This document shows, one piece after another, positions 32,121 through 39,912 of a stretch of DNA of 39,912 bases. The notes under the pieces are model-generated. The model saw nothing but the letters and a program-made list of their open reading frames with translations. It was not told where the DNA came from and made no database searches. The translations under genes and the position numbers were made by a program. The number at the start of each line of letters is the position of its first letter. Within the stretch, counting starts at the first letter, position 1. Origin of the DNA: an uncultured Mycolicibacterium sp. (lineage in GTDB: Bacteria; Actinomycetota; Actinomycetes; Mycobacteriales; Mycobacteriaceae). The DNA lies in NCBI GenBank assembly GCA_945957405.1, contig CAMFLL010000021.1:1-39912 (forward strand). The letters run 5' to 3'.

Positions 32121-33068
32121 CTATGGGACGACGATGGTCTCCCCGCCGCTGGCGGCGATATTCGAAAAGCCGTCGCCGGTCACGCTGATGCTGTTGTCGT
32201 CTCCGCTCGCACCGATGACAGAGTTGCTGTCGCCTTTGACGGTCACGGTGTTGTCGTCGCCGAAGTCGGTTCCGATGGTGTAGTTGTTGTCGCCGTCGAC
32301 GGTGATGGTGTTGCCCGATCCGTGACCAGCCACGATGTTGGTGTTGTTGTCACCCCTGACGGTGACGGTGTTGTTGTCGCCGGTGTTGAAATCGGCTGTG
32401 CCGATGTAGGCGTCGCTGTTGGTGCCGACCGCCTTGGCTGTGTTGTGGTTGCCGGACTGAGCGTTCGCCGTCGAGTAGTCGCACACTGCGCGACGAGGGC
32501 AGTCGGTTCGGGCGACGGCCTTGTTGTCGTCGCCGAATCCAGCGCCGGCCTTCGCCTGGTTGGAGGCCTTGGCAAGATTGCGATTTCCCGCACCTGCGGT
32601 GCCCGCGAAGCTGTTGTCGGTCGCAATGGCCTTGTTGCGTGTTCCGCCATCGACTGAGGCGGTGCTGTTGTTGATCGCGACGGCCTTGTTCCTGGTCCCC
32701 CCGGCAATGGATGCGGCGCTGTTGTTGACCGCCACCGCCACACCCTGGTTGCCCGATACCGTCGCGGTGCCGTTGATCGCGACCGCGACACTGCGACTGC
32801 CCTTCGTGGTGGTGGCCGTGCTGCCACCGGCGCCGATCGAACGACCGTTGACGGAAACCGCCACGCCGCCTCCCAGACCATGTGTGTCGGAATCGGCGGT
32901 GTCGGCGGAGGCATTGGGGGCACCGACACCCAACGCCACCAACGGCGCCCCGGCAGTCAGGCCCAGGAACAGCACGGCTCGTGCGATTGGCGCCGGTTTC
33001 GCGGGGCGCCGGCGATGCGCACCACCGCGCCGTGCAACCGCATCACCGTTGACTATTCCCTTGGACAT
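32121..33068 (-). CDS. Secreted Asn/Asp/Gly-rich repeat protein, predicted beta-solenoid
   Basis: Signal peptide, repeated 'GGTRNKAVAINNSTASVDGGTRNKAIA' and 'GDDNTVTVKGD' units; AGAAGGGG RBS before ATG 33068. Confidence 0.8.
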   Translation of the reverse strand: MSKGIVNGDAVARRGGAHRRRPAKPAPIARAVLFLGLTAGAPLVALGVGAPNASADTADSDTHGLGGGVAVSVNGRSIGAGGSTATTTKGSRSVAVAINGTATVSGNQGVAVAVNNSAASIAGGTRNKAVAINNSTASVDGGTRNKAIATDNSFAGTAGAGNRNLAKASNQAKAGAGFGDDNKAVARTDCPRRAVCDYSTANAQSGNHNTAKAVGTNSDAYIGTADFNTGDNNTVTVRGDNNTNIVAGHGSGNTITVDGDNNYTIGTDFGDDNTVTVKGDSNSVIGASGDDNSISVTGDGFSNIAASGGETIVVP

Positions 33069-33176
33069 ATGCACCCCTTCTCGTCACCGCCGTCGACAAG
33101 CACGATCCTCGAACGTGCGTCAGCGTGCGTCCTCAGTGGTGGGCTACTGCACTTCCCCGACCCTGCCCGCCACCGT

Positions 33177-34679
33177 TCAGGCCACATCAAGGCCAGGTGT
33201 GTGAACTCGTTCCGCCAGCCACGGCAGCGCATTGGCAAACGCCTTCGCGGCGAACTGCCACGTGTGATACCCGGGGTAGACCCGGAGAGAGCAGCCGATG
33301 TCGACCGCGAGCGCGGCCGCGCAGAGATCGGGAAGGGCGCCCTTCTCACGATATTCGTCTTCGTCGTCATGACCACCGAAACCGACCGGCGCCTGGTGTT
33401 GGTCGGGTCGGTCTGGCAGATCCTTCTGCTTGTCGTCGGCCGGTTCCTGCGAATCGTCGAAGTATCCCGCCACGCCGACGTACCGGCCGTGCTCGGTCAT
33501 GACGGTACGAGGGTCGAACGCAGCCCATGCCGTAGCGCTGCCGCCGTAGAGCCGACGGATGGTCTGCTCCTCATCGCCCGAGTTCGGGCCGCGGTCACCA
33601 CCGATATCGTCGAACGAGGTGAACATATCGGGATGCATCACAGTCAGATCGATGGCACACGTGCCACCCATCGACCATCCCACCACACCCCATTGCGCCG
33701 GCGCCGACGACGTGGAGAAATGCGAGATGACATAGGGCCGAACGTCTTTCGTCAGGTGGTCGGCTGCGTTGCCGCGCGGGCCGTTCACACACTCGGTGTC
33801 GTTGTTGAAGCTGCCACTGGAGTCGACGAACACGAACACCGGTGCCGCTCCCCCGTGTGCTCTCGCGAAGTCGTCGATGGTGTCGACGGCGTTGCCGGCA
33901 CGCATCCAGTTGGTCGGGTTGGCGAACTCGCCGGCGATCATCATGATGACGGGCAACCTCGCCGGGGTGGCGCCGGCGAACCAGATCGGTGGCAGATACA
34001 CGTACTCGCGCCGATGCCGGAAACCGCTTGCCTGCGATGGTATGTCGACCGGGACCAGTTTGCCGGTGTCCGGTTCGCTGCCGCAGAGCGCGGGCAGTGC
34101 GGCCTCGTCGGTCTGGTCCGGCAGGGGTCCAGAGGTGATATCACCCCACGCTCGCTGCACCGTGGGGTAGTAGCCCACCCACCCGTTGAGCACCAGCAGC
34201 GCGCACACTAACGACAGTGGGACGGCCAGGACGGACAGCCCGCGGCGCCACCAGCGCGCTCGCCGAAACCCGACCACGGCCAACGGAACCGACGCGGCGA
34301 AGATCGCGGTCCAGATCCACAACCTCAGTGGCGCCGGATCCCCGGCCAGACCTTCCGAGTTCACGTAGGCACGGGCGAGCAGGGCGACGACGAACCCCAC
34401 CGCCGCGCACCCGGGCAACCACAGCAATCGCCACGCCCGGGTGCGCCAGCCGATCGCGGCGACCAGGACGATCACCGTCGCCACCTCGACAGCGATTGGG
34501 AGCCAACCTCCGAGCAGCGAGACTCCGTGGCCGAATCTGGTGAAATCGGGGTCGGGCAGCGGAGGCATCGGCGTAGGTGTGGGAACCGGCGGCACGGTCG
34601 GTGAAACGGACGGCGGCACATCGCCAGTCTGCGTGCAGTTGCTGGGAACTCGCTGTCCTGAACGGGACGAGGCTCGCAC
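33177..34679 (-). CDS. Membrane-anchored alpha/beta-hydrolase esterase, antigen-85/mycolyltransferase-like
   Basis: Several N-terminal TM helices, then 'REYVYLPP', 'VFVFVDSSGSFNNDTECVNG', 'QWGVVGWSMGGTCAIDLTVMHPDMF' (GxSxG); N-terminal start uncertain. Confidence 0.85.
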   Translation of the reverse strand: MRASSRSGQRVPSNCTQTGDVPPSVSPTVPPVPTPTPMPPLPDPDFTRFGHGVSLLGGWLPIAVEVATVIVLVAAIGWRTRAWRLLWLPGCAAVGFVVALLARAYVNSEGLAGDPAPLRLWIWTAIFAASVPLAVVGFRRARWWRRGLSVLAVPLSLVCALLVLNGWVGYYPTVQRAWGDITSGPLPDQTDEAALPALCGSEPDTGKLVPVDIPSQASGFRHRREYVYLPPIWFAGATPARLPVIMMIAGEFANPTNWMRAGNAVDTIDDFARAHGGAAPVFVFVDSSGSFNNDTECVNGPRGNAADHLTKDVRPYVISHFSTSSAPAQWGVVGWSMGGTCAIDLTVMHPDMFTSFDDIGGDRGPNSGDEEQTIRRLYGGSATAWAAFDPRTVMTEHGRYVGVAGYFDDSQEPADDKQKDLPDRPDQHQAPVGFGGHDDEDEYREKGALPDLCAAALAVDIGCSLRVYPGYHTWQFAAKAFANALPWLAERVHTPGLDVA

Positions 34680-34801
34680 AGCATTGTGCCTTCGAATGGC
34701 CGGATCGAGAAAACGCGAACCGGCAGTTTGACAGCCACCGCGTGGGTAGTTTTTGACGGGACGGACATTTCCGTTTCCACAGATCCGGGCGGGAGGCCAA
34801 T

Positions 34802-35710
34802 ATGAGAGAGCACATCGACGTCACAGCCGTGCTGCAGGCGGGCGTGAATGGACGGCGCCTGGGCAGGTTGATGGGCGGTGCGATTCTTTCTGGTGCGATG
34901 GCCGTCGAGGTGTTGGCGCCGGCCGGAGTAGCCCATGCCAGCTGTGTCTCGTTCAGCGGACTCAACAGCGGCGGTGACTGCACCAGCACGATCGGACCCA
35001 ACGTTGCCGTGGCGATCGGCCCTGGCGCCACGGCCACCGCGGTGAACGGCTTTTTCGGCACTGCAATTGCGGTGGGCAACGGTGCCGCGGCGACTCAGAC
35101 CGGAGGCCTGTTCGGAACCGCGATCGCGGTCGGTGGCGACGCCAATGCGGCTGCCACTGCGCCGAAGTCGTCCACCGTCTTACCCGTAGCCGTTGCGGCC
35201 CGCGGCGCCCAGTCCGAGTCAGAGGGCAATCTCGATATCGCCGCGGCCACAGGTCCCGATGCCGTCGCCATTGCGCGTGGCGTCCTCAACGGCGCCGCCG
35301 CGGTGCGTCCCGGCGCGAGCACAGTGGCGCAAGGACATCTCAACGGCGCCGTGGCCGTGGGTACCGATGCCATTTCGCAGAGCCTGGGCAACGTGAACAC
35401 CGCAATCGCCGGACGTAGGGAAGCGACAGTCCAGAGCGCCGGATCGGGCAACGTCGCGTTGGCCCTCGGCAAGCCTGGGACAAACGCGAAGTTCGGCCCT
35501 CAGCCCACCCGAGCGTTCGCCGTGGGCACCTTCAACAGGGCGGTTGCCATCGGCAACGGCAATGAAGCAGATGTGCTTGGTGCGGCGCCCAGCCCGAAGG
35601 CACGAAACAGTACGGCCGCCGTTGTGGGCAGGGGTAGCACCGTGCAGGTGACGGGAAACAATCGCGTCGGTGCCGCGTTCGGCCGCAACAAAACCGTCGA
35701 GAAGAGTTGA
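34802..35710 (+). CDS. Secreted Ala/Gly-rich repeat protein with YadA-head-like AIAxG repeats
   Basis: Signal peptide ending 'VAHAS'; 'NVAVAIGPGATATAVNGFFGTAIAVGNGAAATQTGGLFGTAIAVGGDANA'; GGGAGG before ATG. Confidence 0.8.
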   Translation: MREHIDVTAVLQAGVNGRRLGRLMGGAILSGAMAVEVLAPAGVAHASCVSFSGLNSGGDCTSTIGPNVAVAIGPGATATAVNGFFGTAIAVGNGAAATQTGGLFGTAIAVGGDANAAATAPKSSTVLPVAVAARGAQSESEGNLDIAAATGPDAVAIARGVLNGAAAVRPGASTVAQGHLNGAVAVGTDAISQSLGNVNTAIAGRREATVQSAGSGNVALALGKPGTNAKFGPQPTRAFAVGTFNRAVAIGNGNEADVLGAAPSPKARNSTAAVVGRGSTVQVTGNNRVGAAFGRNKTVEKS

Positions 35711-35905
35711 GCGCCTCCGCGCAGCAAACACCGAAAGGGCAGTCGTGACAAGGGGTTAACCACCACGACGTGGTATTCGCTCAGCACGCCGCCGCGACCG
35801 TGCCGGCACCCCGACGGCGGTATGCTGTCCGGCTACACCAGAACGTCGCCGACTGGCGTCGACCGCAATCGCTAAGCTTGACTGTGTTCTTATCGCTCTT
35901 GCCGC

Positions 35906-35933
35906 CCATCTGTGGCTGCTACCGCTACGAATA
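35906..35933 (+). promoter_or_regulatory. SigK-like promoter of dipZ
   Basis: CCATCT (35906-35911)-N16-CGAATA (35928-35933); ATG begins 7 nt after the -10, compatible with a leaderless transcript. Confidence 0.5.
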
Positions 35934-35939
35934 GGCGAC

Positions 35940-37697
35940 ATGTACACGCTGGCCCTGATCGGTTTCCTCGGTGGACTGATAACCGGCATCTCCCCCTGCA
36001 TCCTTCCCGTGATCCCGGTGATCTTCTTCTCGGGCGCACAGCGTGGCGACACGGTCCAACCCGCCGCAGCAGACGAACGGGACGGCGGCGTCGCGACCAC
36101 GGTGCGCACGAAGCGGGCACTGACCGAGACATTGCGCCCATACCGGGTGATCGCCGGCCTGGTGCTGAGTTTCAGCGTGGTCACCCTCGCCGGATCCGCG
36201 GTGTTGACACTGCTGCATCTTCCACAGGATGCGATCCGGTGGATCGGCATCGCGGCGTTGAGCGTGATCGGGATCGGCCTGATCTTCCCCCGGATCGAGG
36301 GATTGCTGGAGCGACCGTTTTCGCGGATCCCCCAGTGGAATGTCGGTGAGGGACGCAGCGGGTTCGGCCTGGGTCTCGCACTGGGTCTGCTGTTCGTCCC
36401 GTGCGCCGGACCGGTGCTCGCGGCAATCGTGCTGGCCGGGGCCACCGGCTCGGTCGGTATCCCCACCATCGTCTTGACCGTGTCGTTCGCGATCGGCACC
36501 GCCATCCCGCTGTTGGTCTTCGCGCTCGCCGGCCAACGGGTTTCCGAGCGGGTCGGAGCCTTCCGCCGCCGGCAGCGTCACATTCGGATCGCGGGTGGCG
36601 TCGTGATGCTCGCCTTCGCTGTGGCGATCGCCTTGAACGTGCCCGCCACGCTTCAGCGGATCATCCCTGATTACACCGGTGCGCTCCAGGACAAGGTGAG
36701 CGGCTCCGATGAGATCGCCACGCAACTCGACCTCGGCGGGATCGTCAACGATCAGAACAGGGCGCTGTCGAATTGCACCAACGGCGCAGCCAAGCTCGAA
36801 AGTTGCGGCACAGCACCGGATATAACGGGCATAGCGGGATGGTTCAATACACCGGGTAACACCCCGCTCGACCTCAAGAGCCTACGCGGCAAAGTAGTGC
36901 TGATCGATTTCTGGGCGTACTCCTGCATCAACTGCCAACGCGCAATCCCCCACGTCACCGACTGGTACGCAAAGTACAAAGACGCGGGCCTCGAAGTGGT
37001 CGGTGTACACAGTCCGGAGTACGCGTTCGAAAAGGTCCCGGCCAATGTCGTCAGCGGTGCCGCTGATCTGGGTATCACCTACCCGGTCGCCCTCGACAAC
37101 CGCCTCTCGACATGGACCAATTACCGAAACCGCTACTGGCCCGCCGAATACCTGATCGACGCGAGCGGAACGGTCCGCCACATCAAATTCGGCGAAGGCG
37201 ACTACAACGTCACCGAGAACCTGATCCGGCAGCTCCTCACCGAAGCCGATCCGGGCATCACACTCCCGCCGCCCAGCGACGCCCCCGACACCACTCCGCG
37301 GACCAACCTGACACCCGAGACATACTTCTCGGTGGGCAAGTCCACCAACTACGGCGGCAGCGGCGCCTACCAGGCCGGCGAGGCCAGCTTCGACTACCCG
37401 GCCACTCTCGCCGACGATACATTCGCGCTGCGTGGAGCGTGGCTGCTGGATTATCAGGGCGCCACGGCGGGCGCCGACACATCCACCATCGAACTCAACT
37501 ACCACGCCAAGAATGTGTACCTGGTGGTCGGCGGCGAGGGCACCGCGACGGTCATTCGGGGTGATCAGGCGCACGCCATTCCGATCAGCGGACCGCCGAC
37601 GTCGCACCAGATCGTCGCCGGCGACCTGGCCGCCCGCGGCAACCTCGAAGTGCGACTCAGCCAGGGCCTGCAGGCATATTCGTTCACCTATGGCTGA
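35940..37697 (+). CDS. dipZ: DipZ: CcdA-like thiol transporter fused to a TlpA-like thioredoxin domain and C-terminal extracellular domain
   Basis: '[22 protein letters not shown]' CcdA motif; '[17 protein letters not shown]' CxxC thioredoxin motif; C-terminal beta-rich domain. Confidence 0.95.
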   Translation: MYTLALIGFLGGLITGISPCILPVIPVIFFSGAQRGDTVQPAAADERDGGVATTVRTKRALTETLRPYRVIAGLVLSFSVVTLAGSAVLTLLHLPQDAIRWIGIAALSVIGIGLIFPRIEGLLERPFSRIPQWNVGEGRSGFGLGLALGLLFVPCAGPVLAAIVLAGATGSVGIPTIVLTVSFAIGTAIPLLVFALAGQRVSERVGAFRRRQRHIRIAGGVVMLAFAVAIALNVPATLQRIIPDYTGALQDKVSGSDEIATQLDLGGIVNDQNRALSNCTNGAAKLESCGTAPDITGIAGWFNTPGNTPLDLKSLRGKVVLIDFWAYSCINCQRAIPHVTDWYAKYKDAGLEVVGVHSPEYAFEKVPANVVSGAADLGITYPVALDNRLSTWTNYRNRYWPAEYLIDASGTVRHIKFGEGDYNVTENLIRQLLTEADPGITLPPPSDAPDTTPRTNLTPETYFSVGKSTNYGGSGAYQAGEASFDYPATLADDTFALRGAWLLDYQGATAGADTSTIELNYHAKNVYLVVGGEGTATVIRGDQAHAIPISGPPTSHQIVAGDLAARGNLEVRLSQGLQAYSFTYG

Positions 37698-37726
37698 GAT
37701 CATCGAGCATGGATGCCCAAGCGGCC

Positions 37727-37754
37727 CCATCCACGCTGAGCTCGGTTCCGAATG
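37727..37754 (+). promoter_or_regulatory. SigK-like promoter of the fasciclin lipoprotein gene
   Basis: CCATCC (37727-37732)-N16-CGAATG (37749-37754). Confidence 0.6.
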
Positions 37755-37812
37755 GCAAGTACCACAACGATTGCGACGGCAGCGGCCGGTCACAGCAAAG
37801 GAGTCCTGTTCC

Positions 37813-38517
37813 ATGATGGTTGCCAGCAAGACAGGTACCGCGATCACCGCAGCTGGATTGGCGCTCATCGTCTTGTCAGGGTGCTCGAGCGGCGACGACA
37901 ACGCATCGTCGGGCTCGTCAGCCGCTCCGGCGATGACCGGCCCCGCCATGACCGGCCCCGCCATGACGGGGCCCGCGATGACCGGGCCGGCCATGACTGG
38001 CCCGTCAGCCGCAGACGCGACCGCTGACCTGGTGGGCCCGGGGTGCGCGGCCTATGAACAGCAGAATCCGACCGGCCCTGGCTCCGTGACCGGGATGGCA
38101 CAGGACCCGGTTGCCACTGCGGCGTCCCACAACCCCGCCCTCACCACCTTGAACTCGGCAATCTCGGGCCAGCTGAATCCCGGTGTGAATCTGGTCGACA
38201 CCCTCAACGGAGGCGACTTCACGGTCATTGCACCGACCGATGATGCGTTCGCCAAGCTCGATGCGGCCACGCTGGAAAAGCTGAAGACCGATGCGCCACT
38301 TTTGAAGAGCATCCTCACCTTCCATGTGATTGCCGGCCAACGGAGCCCACTTCAGGTCGCCGGAACCCATAAGACGCTCGAGGGTGCCGACGTCACCGTC
38401 GCCGGTGCCGGCGACGCCCTGACATTCGACGGATCCGGCCTGGTGTGCGGCGGGGTGCACACCGCCAACGCCACGGTTTACCTGGTCGATACCGTGATGA
38501 TGCCGCCGGCCGAGTAG
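37813..38517 (+). CDS. Fasciclin-domain lipoprotein, MPT83/MPT70-like
   Basis: Lipobox 'IVLSGC'; fasciclin '[48 protein letters not shown]'; AAAGGAG upstream. Confidence 0.95.
   Translation: MMVASKTGTAITAAGLALIVLSGCSSGDDNASSGSSAAPAMTGPAMTGPAMTGPAMTGPAMTGPSAADATADLVGPGCAAYEQQNPTGPGSVTGMAQDPVATAASHNPALTTLNSAISGQLNPGVNLVDTLNGGDFTVIAPTDDAFAKLDAATLEKLKTDAPLLKSILTFHVIAGQRSPLQVAGTHKTLEGADVTVAGAGDALTFDGSGLVCGGVHTANATVYLVDTVMMPPAE
37927..38001 (+). repeat. Five tandem 15-bp units encoding (PAMTG)5
   Basis: ccggcgatgaccggc / cccgccatgaccggc / cccgccatgacgggg / cccgcgatgaccggg / ccggccatgactggc. Confidence 0.97.
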
Positions 38518-39069
38518 GACACCTCCGCCGGGCGCCTGGGCGACCCGGAAGCTGAGAGCGACGCCGTTCATGCAGTAGCGCAGCCCCGTCGGTTTGGGAC
38601 CGTCGTCGAAGACGTGGCCGAGATGGCTGCCGCACCGGCTGCACAACACCTCGGTGCGCGCCATGCCCAGTGTGTCGTCCTCGCGTTCGATGACAGCGTT
38701 GTCGAGCGCCTGGAAGAAACTCGGCCAACCGGTGCCGCTGTCGAACTTGGTCGTCGACGAGAAGAGGTCGAGTGAGCAACCAGCACAACTGAATACACCA
38801 GAGCGGTGCTCGTCGTCGAGCGGGCTGCTGAACGGCTCCTCGGTGCCCGCGGCGCGGAGAATGTTGTACTGCTCCGGGGTGAGCTGTCTGCGCCACTCCG
38901 CGTCGGTATGGGCGATTTGGAAGTGCTCGGTGGACGCATTGGGCGGGGTGGCGCCCGCGAGGCTGTGCAGCACACTGCATCCCGTTGTGAGTCCGAGTAA
39001 GGACACGCCGAGCAGCACATCTCGTCGGGTCAGAGCCCGCCGTGGCGCCGGCGGAGTCCGGACGGTCAT
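38005..39069 (-). CDS. msrB: Exported (Tat/lipoprotein-type) peptide-methionine (R)-S-oxide reductase; MsrB domain about 38530-39069, with an antisense read-through C-terminal extension to 38005
   Basis: '[22 protein letters not shown]' Tat plus lipobox; 'SCAGC', '[12 protein letters not shown]', '[32 protein letters not shown]'; no in-frame stop until 38005. Confidence 0.85.
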   Translation of the reverse strand: MTVRTPPAPRRALTRRDVLLGVSLLGLTTGCSVLHSLAGATPPNASTEHFQIAHTDAEWRRQLTPEQYNILRAAGTEEPFSSPLDDEHRSGVFSCAGCSLDLFSSTTKFDSGTGWPSFFQALDNAVIEREDDTLGMARTEVLCSRCGSHLGHVFDDGPKPTGLRYCMNGVALSFRVAQAPGGGVLLGRRHHHGIDQVNRGVGGVHPAAHQAGSVECQGVAGTGDGDVGTLERLMGSGDLKWAPLAGNHMEGEDALQKWRIGLQLFQRGRIELGERIIGRCNDREVASVEGVDQIHTGIQLARDCRVQGGEGGVVGRRSGNRVLCHPGHGARAGRILLFIGRAPRAHQVSGRVCG

Positions 39070-39118
39070 GAATCGACTCTACGTCCACCAGATCGACGCA
39101 GCCGGCTATCGGTATTAC

Positions 39119-39145
39119 CCATCCATGACGACTACGCGCCGAACA
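39119..39145 (+). promoter_or_regulatory. Weaker SigK-like promoter upstream of msrA
   Basis: CCATCC (39119-39124)-N15-CGAACA (39140-39145); spacer one shorter and -10 diverged. Confidence 0.3.
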
Positions 39146-39179
39146 CAGTCATGGCCGCGATGAGAGGACAATCAGCGCT

Positions 39180-39911
39180 ATGCCACGTCGTAGGTGGGTA
39201 AGCATCGCGGTCGGTCTCGCCCTGGTTGTCGCCGCCGGAGCGGTGTTCCTTCAAGAGCAACCAGGCGTGCAGGCGCGCAGTGTGACAGCGGGATCGGTTG
39301 CGGTCCCGGCACCCGATGTGGACGAGCCCGTACCGAACGGCGACACGAGCGAAACAGCGATCCTGGCCGGCGGCTGCTTCTGGGGCGTCCAGGGTGTCTT
39401 CGAGCACGTCAAAGGGGTGACCGAGGCGCTGTCCGGGTATACCGGTGGCGGCCGCCAGACCGCGAACTACGAGGATGTCAGCTCCGGCGATACCGGGCAC
39501 GCGGAATCGGTACGCATCACCTACAACCCGACTCAGGTCACGTACGGCCAACTGTTGCGGATCTACTTCTCGGTGGTCACCGATCCCACCCAGCTCAACC
39601 GTCAGGGTCCCGACGAAGGCACTCAATACCGATCCGCGATCTTCGCGCAGGATGACACCCAGAAGCGGGTTGCGCAGTCCTACATCGACCAGTTGGGCCG
39701 GGCAGCTGTCTTTTCCGGCCCGATCGTCACCACCGTGTCACCGAAGGCAGCGTTCTTTCCCGCGGAGCGACACCACCAGGACTTCCTGAACTCGAATCCG
39801 ACCTATCCGTACATCGCCATCAACGACATGCCCAAGGTCGACGGGCTCAAGCAGCTCTTCCCGGAGCTTTACCGCGACCAGCCGGTGCTGGTGCTCGCTG
39901 ACAGTCGATGA
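39180..39911 (+). CDS. msrA: Secreted/membrane-anchored peptide-methionine (S)-S-oxide reductase
   Basis: N-terminal signal anchor 'RRRWVSIAVGLALVVAAGAVFL'; 'AILAGGCFWGVQGVFEHVKGV', 'GYTGGG', 'YEDVSSGDTGHAESV', 'ERHHQDF'. Confidence 0.95.
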   Translation: MPRRRWVSIAVGLALVVAAGAVFLQEQPGVQARSVTAGSVAVPAPDVDEPVPNGDTSETAILAGGCFWGVQGVFEHVKGVTEALSGYTGGGRQTANYEDVSSGDTGHAESVRITYNPTQVTYGQLLRIYFSVVTDPTQLNRQGPDEGTQYRSAIFAQDDTQKRVAQSYIDQLGRAAVFSGPIVTTVSPKAAFFPAERHHQDFLNSNPTYPYIAINDMPKVDGLKQLFPELYRDQPVLVLADSR

Positions 39912-39912
39912 C

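Noticed and set aside
32140-32760. Repetitive 'ttgttgtcgcc' stretches considered as CRISPR or satellite DNA
   Set aside because: Repeats are short, variable, in coding phase and encode GDNN-type peptide repeats; no regular spacers.
32880-34211. 443-aa plus-strand ORF
   Set aside because: Antisense to the Ag85-like esterase and repeat protein; no recognisable domains.

Overview
High-GC actinobacterial chromosomal window. Gene families (DipZ/MPT83-like locus, PknF-like kinase, TIGR03085-type MDMPI protein, DUF5994, monomeric Icd) point to a Mycobacterium/Mycolicibacterium-type genome. About 36 CDSs can be supported. No rRNA, tRNA, CRISPR array or transposase was recognised. Most genes are housekeeping or metabolic: LysA-like decarboxylase, MalQ, Ser/Thr kinase, aldo-keto reductase, Tex, monomeric isocitrate dehydrogenase, APC permease, GH16. 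The most interesting part is the right end (about 35.9-39.9 kb). It holds dipZ, a fasciclin (MPT83-like) lipoprotein with five perfect Met-containing PAMTG repeats, a Tat/lipoprotein-type MsrB and a secreted single-Cys MsrA. CCATC(C/T)-N16-CGAAT motifs resembling SigK promoters lie before dipZ and the fasciclin gene, and a weaker match lies before msrA. I read this as a candidate SigK-controlled extracytoplasmic methionine-sulfoxide repair module. Other notable signals are: (i) six TGYARCA half-sites in the divergent promoter between an adenylate-cyclase/AAA/TPR regulator and an FHA+HTH regulator; (ii) a molybdate cluster with modA, Mop and HTH-TOBE genes but no modBC, plus a cysteine-free sulfite-oxidase-like protein; (iii) two secreted repeat proteins flanking an Ag85-like esterase; (iv) an SPFH-like lipoprotein; (v) an msrB reading frame running about 0.5 kb antisense through the fasciclin gene. 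All calls come from reading sequence and translations only. No database searches were run.
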